NCBI GenBank assembly: GCA_035293965.1 | Contig: DATGLW010000067.1 | Span: forward strand, 1 to 6,842 | Source: DATGLW01 sp035293965 | GTDB taxonomy: Bacteria; Actinomycetota; Acidimicrobiia; Acidimicrobiales; RAAP-2 | Length of the DNA: 6,842 nt | Reading direction: 5' to 3' | Shown here: positions 1-6,018 of the stretch, one piece after another | Numbering within the stretch: the stretch's first letter is position 1 | Layout: each line of letters begins with the position of its first letter | Made by a program: the position numbers and the translations under genes | The notes under the pieces: model-generated | Told to the model about the DNA's origin: nothing | Seen by the model: the letters and a program-made list of their open reading frames with translations, nothing else | The model's database searches: none

Positions 1-29
1 TGTCCGGCTCGGACCGATCCGGGGCCTGA
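1..29 (+). CDS. Possible 3' end of an upstream gene
   Basis: A frame open from base 3 reads SGSDRSGA and stops at TGA 27-29, five bases before the GTG of the thioesterase gene. That spacing is typical of neighbouring genes in an operon. Eight codons are too few to identify anything, and a short open frame is expected by chance in DNA this rich in G+C. It is listed only because the window probably begins inside an operon. Confidence 0.2.
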
Positions 30-34
30 GGCCC

Positions 35-463
35 GTGCCCGAGCAGCCACGCCCGGCGCACGGGCTGCCCAGTGCCTTCATGGAGCTGGTCGGGCTCCGC
101 CTGACCGAGGTCGGGCCGGACCGGGTCGCGGGGTGGCTCGAGGTGGGCCCGGCGCACCACCAGCCTCACGGCATCGTCCACGGCGGCCTGTACGCGGCGG
201 TGGTCGAGGAGGCGGCGAGCCAGGGCGCTCACGCAGCCGCCACCCGCGTGGGCCGCTCGGCGGTCGGGGTGGCAAACGTGACCAACTTCCTGCGGCCGGT
301 GGCTGCCGGGCGCCTGGTGGTCGAGGGCGTGCCCCTGCACCAGGGGCGGACCCAGCAGCTCTGGGAGGTCAGGATCACCCGTGCCGACGACGGCAAGCTC
401 GTGGCCGTCGGACAGCTGCGCGCGCAGCACGTGGACTCTCCGGAGGGCACTGCCCAGCGCTGA
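35..463 (+). CDS. PaaI-type hot-dog-fold acyl-CoA thioesterase
   Basis: A 142-residue protein, the usual length for a single hot-dog domain of the PaaI/4-hydroxybenzoyl-CoA thioesterase group, which hydrolyses acyl- or aroyl-CoA thioesters in the cytoplasm. The diagnostic segment is HGIVHGG at residues 45-51, followed by the helix YAAVVEEAAS; Glu58 or Glu59 lies where the family has its catalytic acid. NVTNFLRP at 81-88 is the usual second conserved strand, and the protein ends soon after the last beta strand (LVAVGQLRAQ). The start chosen is GTG 35; GAGG at 28-31 lies only 3 bases upstream, which is close for a ribosome site. ATG 80 (Met16) is in frame but would remove part of the first strand region. 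The synthetase gene follows on the same strand after 85 bases, so the pair could control one acyl-CoA pool. The acyl substrate is unknown. Confidence 0.85.
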   Translation: MPEQPRPAHGLPSAFMELVGLRLTEVGPDRVAGWLEVGPAHHQPHGIVHGGLYAAVVEEAASQGAHAAATRVGRSAVGVANVTNFLRPVAAGRLVVEGVPLHQGRTQQLWEVRITRADDGKLVAVGQLRAQHVDSPEGTAQR

Positions 464-487
464 TCCCCGCGAGGCCTGGCCTACAGT

Positions 488-532
488 GTGCCCGCCTGCG
501 GCGACATCCCCGGTGATGCCCGCAGGCGGCAC
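488..532 (+). promoter_or_regulatory. Strong 45-nt hairpin upstream of the acyl-CoA synthetase
   Basis: A perfect 10-bp inverted repeat, CCGCCTGCGG (492-501) with CCGCAGGCGG (520-529), is extended outward past a bulged C491 by GTG 488-490 pairing with CAC 530-532, and inward by CATC 505-508 pairing with GATG 515-518 around a 6-base loop. It lies between the thioesterase stop (463) and the synthetase Shine-Dalgarno site (538-542). No T-run follows it. It could be a terminator or attenuator for the first gene, an mRNA leader structure, or a DNA operator. A TACAGT box at 482-487 resembles an actinobacterial -10 element and directly abuts it, but no -35 is visible. The structure is seen in the sequence; its role is inference. 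Confidence 0.6.
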
Positions 533-548
533 CGCGTGGAGGCGACTG

Positions 549-2159
549 ATGGACGACCCGTACACGATCTCGGGGTTGCTGCGCACCCAGGCGTCGAGGC
601 GCCCTGATGCCTGCATGCTCGTCGACGGCGAGCTCCACCGCTCGTGGTCCGAGCAGCTCGAGCGGTCGTCGCAGGTCGCCCAGGCGCTGGTCGCCGAGGG
701 CGTCGGCGTGGGCGACCGGGTGGCCTTCGTCGACCGCAACGGGGCGGCGTTCTTCGACCTCGCCTTTGGTGCCGCGCTCGCCGGGGCGGTGATGGTGCCG
801 GTGAGCTGGCGCCTCGCCCCGCCCGAGCTGGCAGCGGTCGTCGACGACGCCGAAGCGTCGCTGCTCGTCGTCCACGCCGACTACCTGGCGCAGGCGAGCG
901 CGGCCGGCTCCGGTCCCTCTGTGCGCCGGGTGGTGGTGCTCGGCGACAGCACCGGCGACCGCGGGTCCGGGCGTCCCGAGCTTTCCCGGCGCCTCGTCCG
1001 CTTCACCGACTGGGTCGCCGACCGCCCGGCTCGCGACCCCGGGCACGTGGCGTCGCCGGGCGAGGTGGCCCTGCAGCTGTACACCTCGGGGACGACCGGC
1101 CTGCCCAAGGGAGCCATGCTCACCAACGCCAACGTCTCCTTCGCCGTCGAGGCCGCCGACCGCCGCTTCGGGGCCGCGGACGACACCGTGAGCCTCGTCG
1201 CCATGCCCCTGTTCCACATCGGCGGCGCCGGGTGGGCCCTGTGCGCCATGTCACGCGGCGGCCGCTCGGTCATCCTGCGCGACGTCGACCCCGCCGAGCT
1301 CATCCGCCTGGTGGTGACCGAAGGGGTGACCGACACCTTCGTCGTGCCCGCAGCGCTCATGTTCGTGCTGGCCACCCCCGGCGTCGAGACCGCCGACTTC
1401 TCGAGCCTGCGCACCATCTTCTACGGCGCCTCGCCCATCTCCGAGGACCTGCTGGTGCGCTGCCTGCGCACGTTCCGCTGCAGGTTCGCGCAGCTCTACG
1501 GTCTCACGGAGACGACCGGCGCCATCTGCGCCCTCGCGCCCGAGGACCACGATCCCGAAGGCCCGCGCCGGCACCTGCTGCGCGCCGCCGGCCGGCCGTA
1601 CCCGGAGGTGGAGCTGCGCATCGTCGACCCCGACACCGGCAAGGACGTGGCGGCGGGGGAGGTGGGAGAGGTCTGGACTCGCTCGCCGCTCAACATGCTC
1701 GGCTACTTCCGCCACCCCGACGAGACGGCGCGCGTGCTCACCCCTGACGGCTGGCTGCGCACGGGCGACGCCGGCTACCTCGACGAGGAGGGGTACCTGT
1801 TCCTCCACGACCGCATCAAGGACATGATCGTGACCGGCGGCGAGAACGTCTTCCCGGCCGAGGTCGAGAACGTGCTCCTCTCCCACGACCAGGTGGCCGA
1901 CGCGGCGGTCATCGGCGTGCCCGACGACCGCTGGGGCGAGACGGTCAAGGCGCTCGTGGTGGCCGCGCCGCCGCCGCCGGGGGAGCAGGCGGTCACGCCA
2001 GCGGACCTCGTCGCGTACTGCCGCGAGCGCCTCGCCCACTACAAGTGCCCGACCTCGGTCGAGCTCGTCGACGCCCTGCCGAGGACACCGACCGGCAAGA
2101 TCCTCAAGCGGGAGCTGCGGGCCCCGTACTGGCATGGCCACGAGCGCCGGATCCACTGA
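549..2159 (+). CDS. AMP-forming acyl-CoA synthetase (FadD-like)
   Basis: A 536-residue member of the ANL adenylating enzymes. It activates a carboxylic acid with ATP to an acyl-AMP and then transfers the acyl group to CoA. All core motifs are intact: the ATP-binding loop LYTSGTTGLPKG at 177-188, YGLTETT at 317-323, GWLRTGD at 401-407 with the ribose-binding Asp407, the hinge and C-terminal-domain motif DRIKDMIVTGGENVFP at 421-436, and PTGKILKR with the catalytic Lys517. The length is typical of FadD and medium-chain ligases, and there is no membrane segment. The start is ATG 549 because GGAGG at 538-542 sits 6 bases upstream; the frame is open back to 381, but that extension runs into the thioesterase gene and is low-complexity. 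The acid substrate (fatty, aromatic or other) cannot be told from motifs. The acylphosphatase gene begins inside its 3' end. Confidence 0.93.
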   Translation: MDDPYTISGLLRTQASRRPDACMLVDGELHRSWSEQLERSSQVAQALVAEGVGVGDRVAFVDRNGAAFFDLAFGAALAGAVMVPVSWRLAPPELAAVVDDAEASLLVVHADYLAQASAAGSGPSVRRVVVLGDSTGDRGSGRPELSRRLVRFTDWVADRPARDPGHVASPGEVALQLYTSGTTGLPKGAMLTNANVSFAVEAADRRFGAADDTVSLVAMPLFHIGGAGWALCAMSRGGRSVILRDVDPAELIRLVVTEGVTDTFVVPAALMFVLATPGVETADFSSLRTIFYGASPISEDLLVRCLRTFRCRFAQLYGLTETTGAICALAPEDHDPEGPRRHLLRAAGRPYPEVELRIVDPDTGKDVAAGEVGEVWTRSPLNMLGYFRHPDETARVLTPDGWLRTGDAGYLDEEGYLFLHDRIKDMIVTGGENVFPAEVENVLLSHDQVADAAVIGVPDDRWGETVKALVVAAPPPPGEQAVTPADLVAYCRERLAHYKCPTSVELVDALPRTPTGKILKRELRAPYWHGHERRIH

Positions 2160-2436
2160 CCCCGCCGCCACCGTGCGGCGCCGGGTGGTGGTCGCGGGGG
2201 CGGTCCAGGGAGTGGGCTTCCGGCTGTCCTGCGCACGCCGGGCACGGGCGGCGGCGCTCGGCGGCTGGGTCCGCAACCTTTCCGACGGGCGGGTCGAGGC
2301 TGTCTTCGAGGGGCCGGTGCAGGCCGTCGAGGAGCTCGTCGCCTGGTGCAGGACGGGGCCGCCCGCGGCGCGGGTCATGGGCGTCGAGATCGAAGAGGAC
2401 GTGCCCCGGGGCGAGCGGGCCTTCGAGGTCCGCTGA
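2134..2436 (+). CDS. acyP: Acylphosphatase
   Basis: A 100-residue protein of standard acylphosphatase size, predicted to hydrolyse carboxyl-phosphate bonds such as those of acetyl- or carbamoyl-phosphate. Signature 1 is VQGVGFR at 24-30, whose Arg30 binds the phosphate. Signature 2 is GWVRNLSDGRVEAVFEG at 44-60, whose Asn48 positions the attacking water. Both catalytic residues are present. The ATG at 2134 lies 26 bases inside the synthetase gene, which suggests translational coupling; no Shine-Dalgarno site is obvious at that ATG. GTG 2173 (residue 14) would avoid the overlap and still keep the whole domain, so the first 13 residues are uncertain. This is a housekeeping enzyme with no evident link to its neighbours. 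Confidence 0.92.
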   Translation: MATSAGSTDPAATVRRRVVVAGAVQGVGFRLSCARRARAAALGGWVRNLSDGRVEAVFEGPVQAVEELVAWCRTGPPAARVMGVEIEEDVPRGERAFEVR

Positions 2437-2446
2437 GGGGCGTACT

Positions 2447-2478
2447 TGCGGTCGTGGCACGCGGGAGCCACAGTCGCA
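2447..2478 (+). promoter_or_regulatory. Hairpin carrying the phosphoribosyltransferase ribosome-binding site
   Basis: TGCG 2447-2450 pairs with CGCA 2475-2478, and GTGGC 2454-2458 pairs with GCCAC 2467-2471. Between them is a 3/3 internal loop that allows two G-U pairs. The apical loop is ACGCGGGA, and the candidate Shine-Dalgarno sequence GGGAG (2463-2467) is partly in this loop and partly paired. ATG 2481 follows three bases after the stem. If it forms in RNA, it could modulate initiation. A chance fold is possible in DNA this G+C-rich. Confidence 0.35.
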
Positions 2479-2480
2479 CC

Positions 2481-3197
2481 ATGGCCGCCCAGCATGGGAC
2501 CTTTCCCGTCCGCGTCGGGACGCAGGAGCTTCGCGTGCCCCTGGCCGCCATCGCGGACGACCTCGCCATCGCGCTGCTCATCACCGTCGACTACGGGGTG
2601 GGCTTCGCGGAGCGCGCCGGCGCCGAGCTCGCGCGGCTGCTCGAGCCAAGGGGGGTGGAGATCGTGGTGTCGGTGGCCACGATGGGGATCCCTCTCGCCA
2701 TCGAGGTGACGAGGGCCCTGGGCCTCGACGACTACGTGATCCTCCACAAGACGCCCAAGATCCACCTCAGCGACGCTCTGGCGGAGCCCGTGACCTCGAT
2801 CACCACGGCCGGCCGCCAACGCCTCCTCTTCGACCGGGCCCGCGTGCCGGCCGTCGCGGGGCGCCGAGTGGCGATCGTCGACGACGTCATCTCGACCGGC
2901 GGCTCCGCCAAGGCCGCCCTGGCGCTGCTGCGGCGGGTCGGCGCCGAGCCGGTGGCGGTCGGGGCGCTCGTGACGGAGGGCTCGGCGTGGCGCGAGGCCC
3001 TCGGCGAGGACGCCGGGCTCGTCCACGCCCTAGGCGCGATCCCGCTCTTTCGCAAGGCGGACGACGGGTCGTGGGCTCCCGACTGGCAGGGGGCGGACCC
3101 CCCGGGGCCGCAGGCCTCGCTGGGCGTGGACGCCTCGAGCCCTGGGTCCCACGCCCAGCCGACCCCGGGGCCCGGGCCGGGCTCGGTCGGGGGCTGA
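2481..3197 (+). CDS. Type I phosphoribosyltransferase (adenine PRT-like)
   Basis: A 238-residue protein of the PRPP-dependent phosphoribosyltransferase fold, which swaps the pyrophosphate of PRPP for a base. The PRPP-binding motif is clear: a hydrophobic strand VAIVDDVISTGGS at 130-142, with the acidic pair Asp134-Asp135 and the TGGS loop. Upstream, VVSVATMGIPLA and DYVILHKTPK fit the strands that carry the PPi loop and the flexible-loop region of adenine PRT-like proteins. The conserved body ends near Trp202; residues 203-238 are a Pro/Gly/Ser-rich tail with no recognisable fold. The start is ATG 2481 with GGGAG 14 bases upstream of the A. GTG 2454 is in frame but adds no domain sequence. 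It follows acyP by 44 bases and is probably in the same transcript. The substrate could be adenine, another purine or a related base; I would not assign apt. Confidence 0.78.
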   Translation: MAAQHGTFPVRVGTQELRVPLAAIADDLAIALLITVDYGVGFAERAGAELARLLEPRGVEIVVSVATMGIPLAIEVTRALGLDDYVILHKTPKIHLSDALAEPVTSITTAGRQRLLFDRARVPAVAGRRVAIVDDVISTGGSAKAALALLRRVGAEPVAVGALVTEGSAWREALGEDAGLVHALGAIPLFRKADDGSWAPDWQGADPPGPQASLGVDASSPGSHAQPTPGPGPGSVGG

Positions 3198-3205
3198 CGG
3201 CCCCA

Positions 3206-3243
3206 CGGCGCCGGACCCGTCGCCGCCCATCGGGCCGGCGTCG
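3206..3243 (+). terminator. 13-bp GC hairpin between the PRT gene and the exporter operon
   Basis: C3206 plus GGCGCCGG (3207-3214), a bulged A3215 and CCCG (3216-3219) pair with CGGG (3231-3234), CCGGCGTC (3235-3242) and G3243. One G-U pair is included and the loop is 11 bases. It starts 9 bases after the PRT stop and ends just before the putative -10 box of the next operon, so it is placed to end the upstream transcript. There is no T-run, as is common for hairpin terminators in high-G+C actinobacteria. The structure is seen; the function is inferred. Confidence 0.5.
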
Positions 3244-3252
3244 GCACGCGGG

Positions 3253-3258
3253 TAGCGT
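3253..3258 (+). promoter_or_regulatory. Putative -10 box for a leaderless exporter transcript
   Basis: TAGCGT fits the actinobacterial TANNNT -10 pattern and leaves 8 bases before ATG 3267. Transcription would then start at or next to the start codon. The absence of any Shine-Dalgarno sequence before this ATG supports a leaderless mRNA. No convincing -35 is visible; that position falls inside the 3206-3243 hairpin. Confidence 0.4.
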
Positions 3259-3266
3259 GGCCCGCG

Positions 3267-4247
3267 ATGAGCTTTCCCGCCGTCGACCAGCGACAGGCCG
3301 GCGCTCCCTCGCCGGCCCAGGCAGGAGCGACTGACCACCTGGTCGTCGCGAGGGGGCTCACCAAGCGCTTCGGCGACTTCGTGGCCGTCGACGGGGTGGA
3401 CTTCGAGATCGGCCGGGGCGAGTCGTTCGGGTTCCTCGGACCGAACGGCGCAGGCAAGACCTCGACCATGCGGATGATCGCCTGCATGTCGCCGGTGAGC
3501 GGCGGCAGCCTGCGGGTGCTCGGCATGGACCCGAGCACGCAGGGTCCCGAGATCCGGGCCCGCATCGGGCTGGTCCCCCAGGAGGACTCCTTGGACCTCG
3601 AGCTGACCGTCCTCGACAACCTCGTCGTCTACGGCCGCTACTTCGACCTCCCCAAGCGCGAGATCCGCGAGCGTGCCGCACGCCTGCTGGAGCTCGCCCA
3701 GCTGTCCGAGCGAGCGCACGACAAGGTGGAGCCCCTCTCGGGTGGGATGAAGCGCCGGCTCACCATCGCCCGAGCCCTCGTGTCCGACCCGGAGCTGCTC
3801 ATCCTCGACGAGCCGACGACCGGCCTCGACCCCCAGGCCCGCCACCTGCTGTGGGACCGGCTCTACCGGCTCAAGCGCGACGGGGTGACCCTCGTGATCA
3901 CCACCCACTACATGGACGAGGCCGAGCAGCTCTGCGACCGCCTCGTGGTGATGGACCACGGCCGCGTCGCCGCCGAGGGGACCCCCAACGAGCTCATCGC
4001 CCGGTACGCCACACGCGACGTGGTCGAGCTGCGCACGGGCGACGGCCACGGGCAGCTCGCCCGCGCCCTCGAGCTGGTCGAGCGCGCCGAGGTCCTGGCA
4101 GACCGTGTCCTGCTCTACACCGACGACGGCGACCGCACCCTGGCCGAGGTGCAGCGCACCGGGCCCCAGCCCGAGCGGGTCCTGGTGCGCCGCGCCACAC
4201 TCGAAGACGTGTTCCTGCGCCTCACGGGCAGGACGCTCGTCGATTGA
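3267..4247 (+). CDS. ABC exporter ATPase, NodI/DrrA-like
   Basis: A 326-residue ATP-binding subunit of an ABC-2 type exporter. All ATPase motifs are intact: Walker A GPNGAGKT at 58-65 (Lys64), Q-loop Gln105, signature LSGGMKRR at 157-164, Walker B LLILDE at 177-182 with catalytic Glu182, D-loop GLDPQ at 186-190 and H-loop His214. LSGGMKRRLTIARALVSDP and the stretch DEPTTGLDPQARHLLWDRL are very close in style to NodI, the ATPase of the rhizobial lipo-chitooligosaccharide exporter. Residues 1-24 are a disordered lead-in. Residues from about 240 onward form the C-terminal accessory domain seen in DrrA/NodI-type ATPases. The two permease genes follow directly, so this subunit probably powers both. 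The transported substrate is unknown, and no nod-factor synthesis genes are present. ATG 3267 has no Shine-Dalgarno site, in keeping with a leaderless start. Confidence 0.93.
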   Translation: MSFPAVDQRQAGAPSPAQAGATDHLVVARGLTKRFGDFVAVDGVDFEIGRGESFGFLGPNGAGKTSTMRMIACMSPVSGGSLRVLGMDPSTQGPEIRARIGLVPQEDSLDLELTVLDNLVVYGRYFDLPKREIRERAARLLELAQLSERAHDKVEPLSGGMKRRLTIARALVSDPELLILDEPTTGLDPQARHLLWDRLYRLKRDGVTLVITTHYMDEAEQLCDRLVVMDHGRVAAEGTPNELIARYATRDVVELRTGDGHGQLARALELVERAEVLADRVLLYTDDGDRTLAEVQRTGPQPERVLVRRATLEDVFLRLTGRTLVD

Positions 4248-4275
4248 GGGGACCCAGGGGGGTGGGGGGAGCGGG
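4248..4275 (+). promoter_or_regulatory. G-quadruplex-capable G-run array at the ATPase-permease junction
   Basis: Immediately after the ATPase stop codon there are four G-runs: 4248-4251, 4257-4262, 4264-4269 and 4273-4275. Their spacers are 5, 1 and 3 bases, which meets the usual G3+ N1-7 quadruplex rule. The array lies on the mRNA-sense strand and includes the only purine-rich sequence that can serve as the ribosome-binding site of the first permease (GTG 4280). It could lower or gate translation of the permease. The motif is seen; folding is not shown, and such motifs arise easily in DNA this rich in G. Confidence 0.5.
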
Positions 4276-4279
4276 AGCC

Positions 4280-5104
4280 GTGCCGCAGGCCGTACCGCGG
4301 GCCGCAGCTGCCGGCGGCGACCGGGCGCGCCAGCCGACGCCGCTGTGGTTGCGGTCCCTCGGCTACTACGCCTACCAGTACAAGCGGACCTGGCGGAGCT
4401 CGCTCACCACGAGCTTCCTCTTCCCGGTGCTGTACCTGGCAGCGATGGGCATCGGCCTCGGGACGCTCGTGAACCACCACGCCCACCGCGTCGGGGGCGT
4501 CGAGTACCTCGACTTCCTGGCCCCCGGCCTCCTGGCCGCCACTGCCATGCAGATCGGCGCGAACGAGTCGATGTACCCGGTGATGGGGGCCATCAAGTGG
4601 ACGCGGACCTACTTCGCCATGCTCGCCACCCCGCTGCGCGTGGCCGACGTGCTCCTCGGGCACCTGGGCTGGATCGCCGTGCGCCTCGCCATGGTGGGCG
4701 GCATCTTCCTCGCCGTCATGGCCGCGTTCGGCACGGTCGCCTCGCCGCTGGCCCCCCTCGCCCTGTTGGCGGCGCTCGCGACGGGGCTCGCCTTCGCCGC
4801 CCCGGTCTCGGCATTCGCCGCCCGGGTGGACAACGACGTGCCCTTCACGACGCTCTACCGGTTCGGCCTGGTGCCGCTCTTCTTGTTCTCGGGCACGTTC
4901 TTCCCCACGTCGCAGCTGCCGGGCTGGCTCCAGCCGGTGGCAGCGGCGACGCCCCTCTACCACGGGGTCGCCCTGTGCAGGATGCTCGTCCTCGGCCAGG
5001 GCGCCCTCTGGCCGGCCGCCGGCCACGCCGGCTACCTCGTGGGGTTGGCTGCGGCCGGCTACGCGGCGGCGCGCGGCACCTACCGGCGGAGGCTGGTGGT
5101 GTGA
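4280..5104 (+). CDS. ABC-2 type permease, NodJ-like (first subunit)
   Basis: A 274-residue integral membrane protein, about the length of NodJ (roughly 260 residues). After a short cytoplasmic N-terminus it has about six hydrophobic segments. The first is around FLFPVLYLAAMGIGLGTLV (46-64); the later ones include FLAPGLLAATAMQ (79-91) and LVPLFLFSGTFFP (197-209). The YLDFLAPGLLA segment, the MGAIKWTRTYFAMLATPL loop and the FSGTFFP-xxx-LPGWLQ re-entrant motif are hallmarks of the NodJ/ABC-2 permease family. The start is GTG 4280 with GGGGGAG at 4265-4271, 8 bases upstream; GTG 4262 is an in-frame alternative adding six residues. It lies 32 bases after the ATPase gene, and its TGA overlaps the start of the second permease. 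It probably pairs with that protein to form the membrane channel. The substrate is not known. Confidence 0.88.
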   Translation: MPQAVPRAAAAGGDRARQPTPLWLRSLGYYAYQYKRTWRSSLTTSFLFPVLYLAAMGIGLGTLVNHHAHRVGGVEYLDFLAPGLLAATAMQIGANESMYPVMGAIKWTRTYFAMLATPLRVADVLLGHLGWIAVRLAMVGGIFLAVMAAFGTVASPLAPLALLAALATGLAFAAPVSAFAARVDNDVPFTTLYRFGLVPLFLFSGTFFPTSQLPGWLQPVAAATPLYHGVALCRMLVLGQGALWPAAGHAGYLVGLAAAGYAAARGTYRRRLVV

Positions 5105-5943
5105 GCCGGGCGGCGCCGCCCGCCGGCACGGGCCCCCGCCCGGCGCCGTTCCCGCTCCGCCTCACGCCGCCCGCCCTCGTGGGCGCCCGCCGGGCAGGCC
5201 GCATCGTCGAGCGCAACGTGCTCGTCTACCGGCGCGGCTGGATCTACCTCGTGTCGGGCTTCTTCGAGCCGTTCTTCTACCTGCTCTCGATCGGCGTGGG
5301 CCTCACGCACCTCGTGGGCCCGCTGGTGGTCGGCGGACGCCTGGTGCCCTACACGGTGTTCGTCGCCCCGGGTCTCCTGGCGTCGGCGGCCATGAACGGA
5401 GCGGTGTTCGACGCAACCTTCAACATCTTCTTCAAGCTCAAGATCGCCAAGACCTACGAGGCGGTGCTCTCCACACCACTCGGGCCCCCCGACGTGGCGC
5501 TCGGCGAGCTCGCCTGGACCCTCATCCGCGGCGGGCTCTACGCGGGGGCCTTCCTCGTGGTGATGACGGTGCTCGGCTACGGCGCGTCGCCCTGGATGGT
5601 CCTGTGCTTCCCGGCCGCGCTGCTCGTCACGCTGGCCTTCGCCGGCGCCGGCATGGCCGCCACGTCGTTCATGCGCAGCTGGCAGGACTTCGACATGGTG
5701 TCGCTCGCGGTCCTGCCGCTCTTCCTCTTCTCGGCCACCTTCTATCCCTTGGCCGTGTACCCGGGGTGGCTCCAGCTCGTGGTGCGGGCCACCCCCCTCT
5801 ACCAGGGGGTGGCGCTCCTGCGGGGGCTCGACCTGGGCATCTTCGGGTGGCCGCTCCTCGGGCACGCGGCGTACCTGGTCATCATGGGGGCCGTCGGGGT
5901 CCGGGTCATGATCGGGCGCCTCGCCCGGCTGCTCCTGCCATGA
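5101..5943 (+). CDS. ABC-2 type permease, NodJ-like (second subunit)
   Basis: A 280-residue membrane protein starting at GTG 5101, which shares bases with the TGA of the previous gene (GTGA overlap). GGAGG at 5088-5092 is 8 bases upstream, so translation is probably coupled. It has a proline-rich N-terminus, a basic patch (GARRAGRIVERNVLVYRRG, 28-46) just before the first membrane helix, the conserved FFEPFFYLLSIGVGL (54-68), and then VFVAPGLLASAAM, KTYEAVLSTPLGPPDVALGE and LPLFLFSATFYPL (205-217). This order is that of NodJ. It resembles the first permease in layout and motifs but is clearly different in sequence, so the two look like diverged duplicates forming a heterodimer on one ATPase. 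It is the last gene of the operon; the next gene runs the other way. Confidence 0.9.
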   Translation: MSRAAPPAGTGPRPAPFPLRLTPPALVGARRAGRIVERNVLVYRRGWIYLVSGFFEPFFYLLSIGVGLTHLVGPLVVGGRLVPYTVFVAPGLLASAAMNGAVFDATFNIFFKLKIAKTYEAVLSTPLGPPDVALGELAWTLIRGGLYAGAFLVVMTVLGYGASPWMVLCFPAALLVTLAFAGAGMAATSFMRSWQDFDMVSLAVLPLFLFSATFYPLAVYPGWLQLVVRATPLYQGVALLRGLDLGIFGWPLLGHAAYLVIMGAVGVRVMIGRLARLLLP

Positions 5944-5962
5944 CCTGCTCCCGGGCCACGCC

Positions 5963-5980
5963 GCGCCACCCCAGGGGCGC
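5963..5980. terminator. Weak hairpin in the convergent gap
   Basis: GCGCC (5963-5967) pairs with GGCGC (5976-5980), and past a bulged A two C-G pairs close a 3-base loop. It lies in the 75-base gap between the stop codons of the second permease (plus) and the hydrolase (minus), where a bidirectional terminator would be expected. There is no T-run, and the stem is short for this base composition. Confidence 0.3.
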
Positions 5981-6018
5981 CGCGCGTCGGCCCCCGTGTC
6001 AGGTGCCCCGCCAGCGCT

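Noticed and set aside
482..487. TACAGT as a firm -10 promoter of the synthetase gene
   Set aside because: It fits TANNNT, but there is no -35 and start-site selection would fall inside the hairpin; kept only as a remark on the hairpin.
381..548. A 56-residue N-terminal extension of the acyl-CoA synthetase
   Set aside because: It overlaps the thioesterase gene, covers the hairpin at 488-532 and is low-complexity, while ATG 549 has GGAGG at ideal spacing and gives a normal ANL N-terminus.
375..1217. A minus-strand frame of 280 codons over the thioesterase-synthetase junction
   Set aside because: Same composition artefact; no motif and no ribosome site.
1251..3026. A 591-codon open frame on the minus strand across the synthetase, acylphosphatase and PRT genes
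   Set aside because: It is antisense to three genes with intact catalytic motifs, its translation is rich in Arg, Gly and His with no recognisable domain, and long antisense frames are expected when third positions are nearly all G or C.
3159..3190. A hairpin in the last codons of the PRT gene as its terminator
   Set aside because: It lies before the stop codon and has a 20-base, itself palindromic interior; the hairpin at 3206-3243 is better placed and stronger.
2045..3334. A 429-codon plus-strand frame across the acylphosphatase and PRT genes
   Set aside because: Out of frame with two clear enzymes; low-complexity Arg/Gly/Pro-rich product.
4115..5865. Long minus-strand frames (4115-5026 and 5080-5865) opposite the permease genes
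   Set aside because: Translations are Arg/Glu/Gly/His-rich and hydrophilic, the mirror of the membrane-helix codons on the plus strand.
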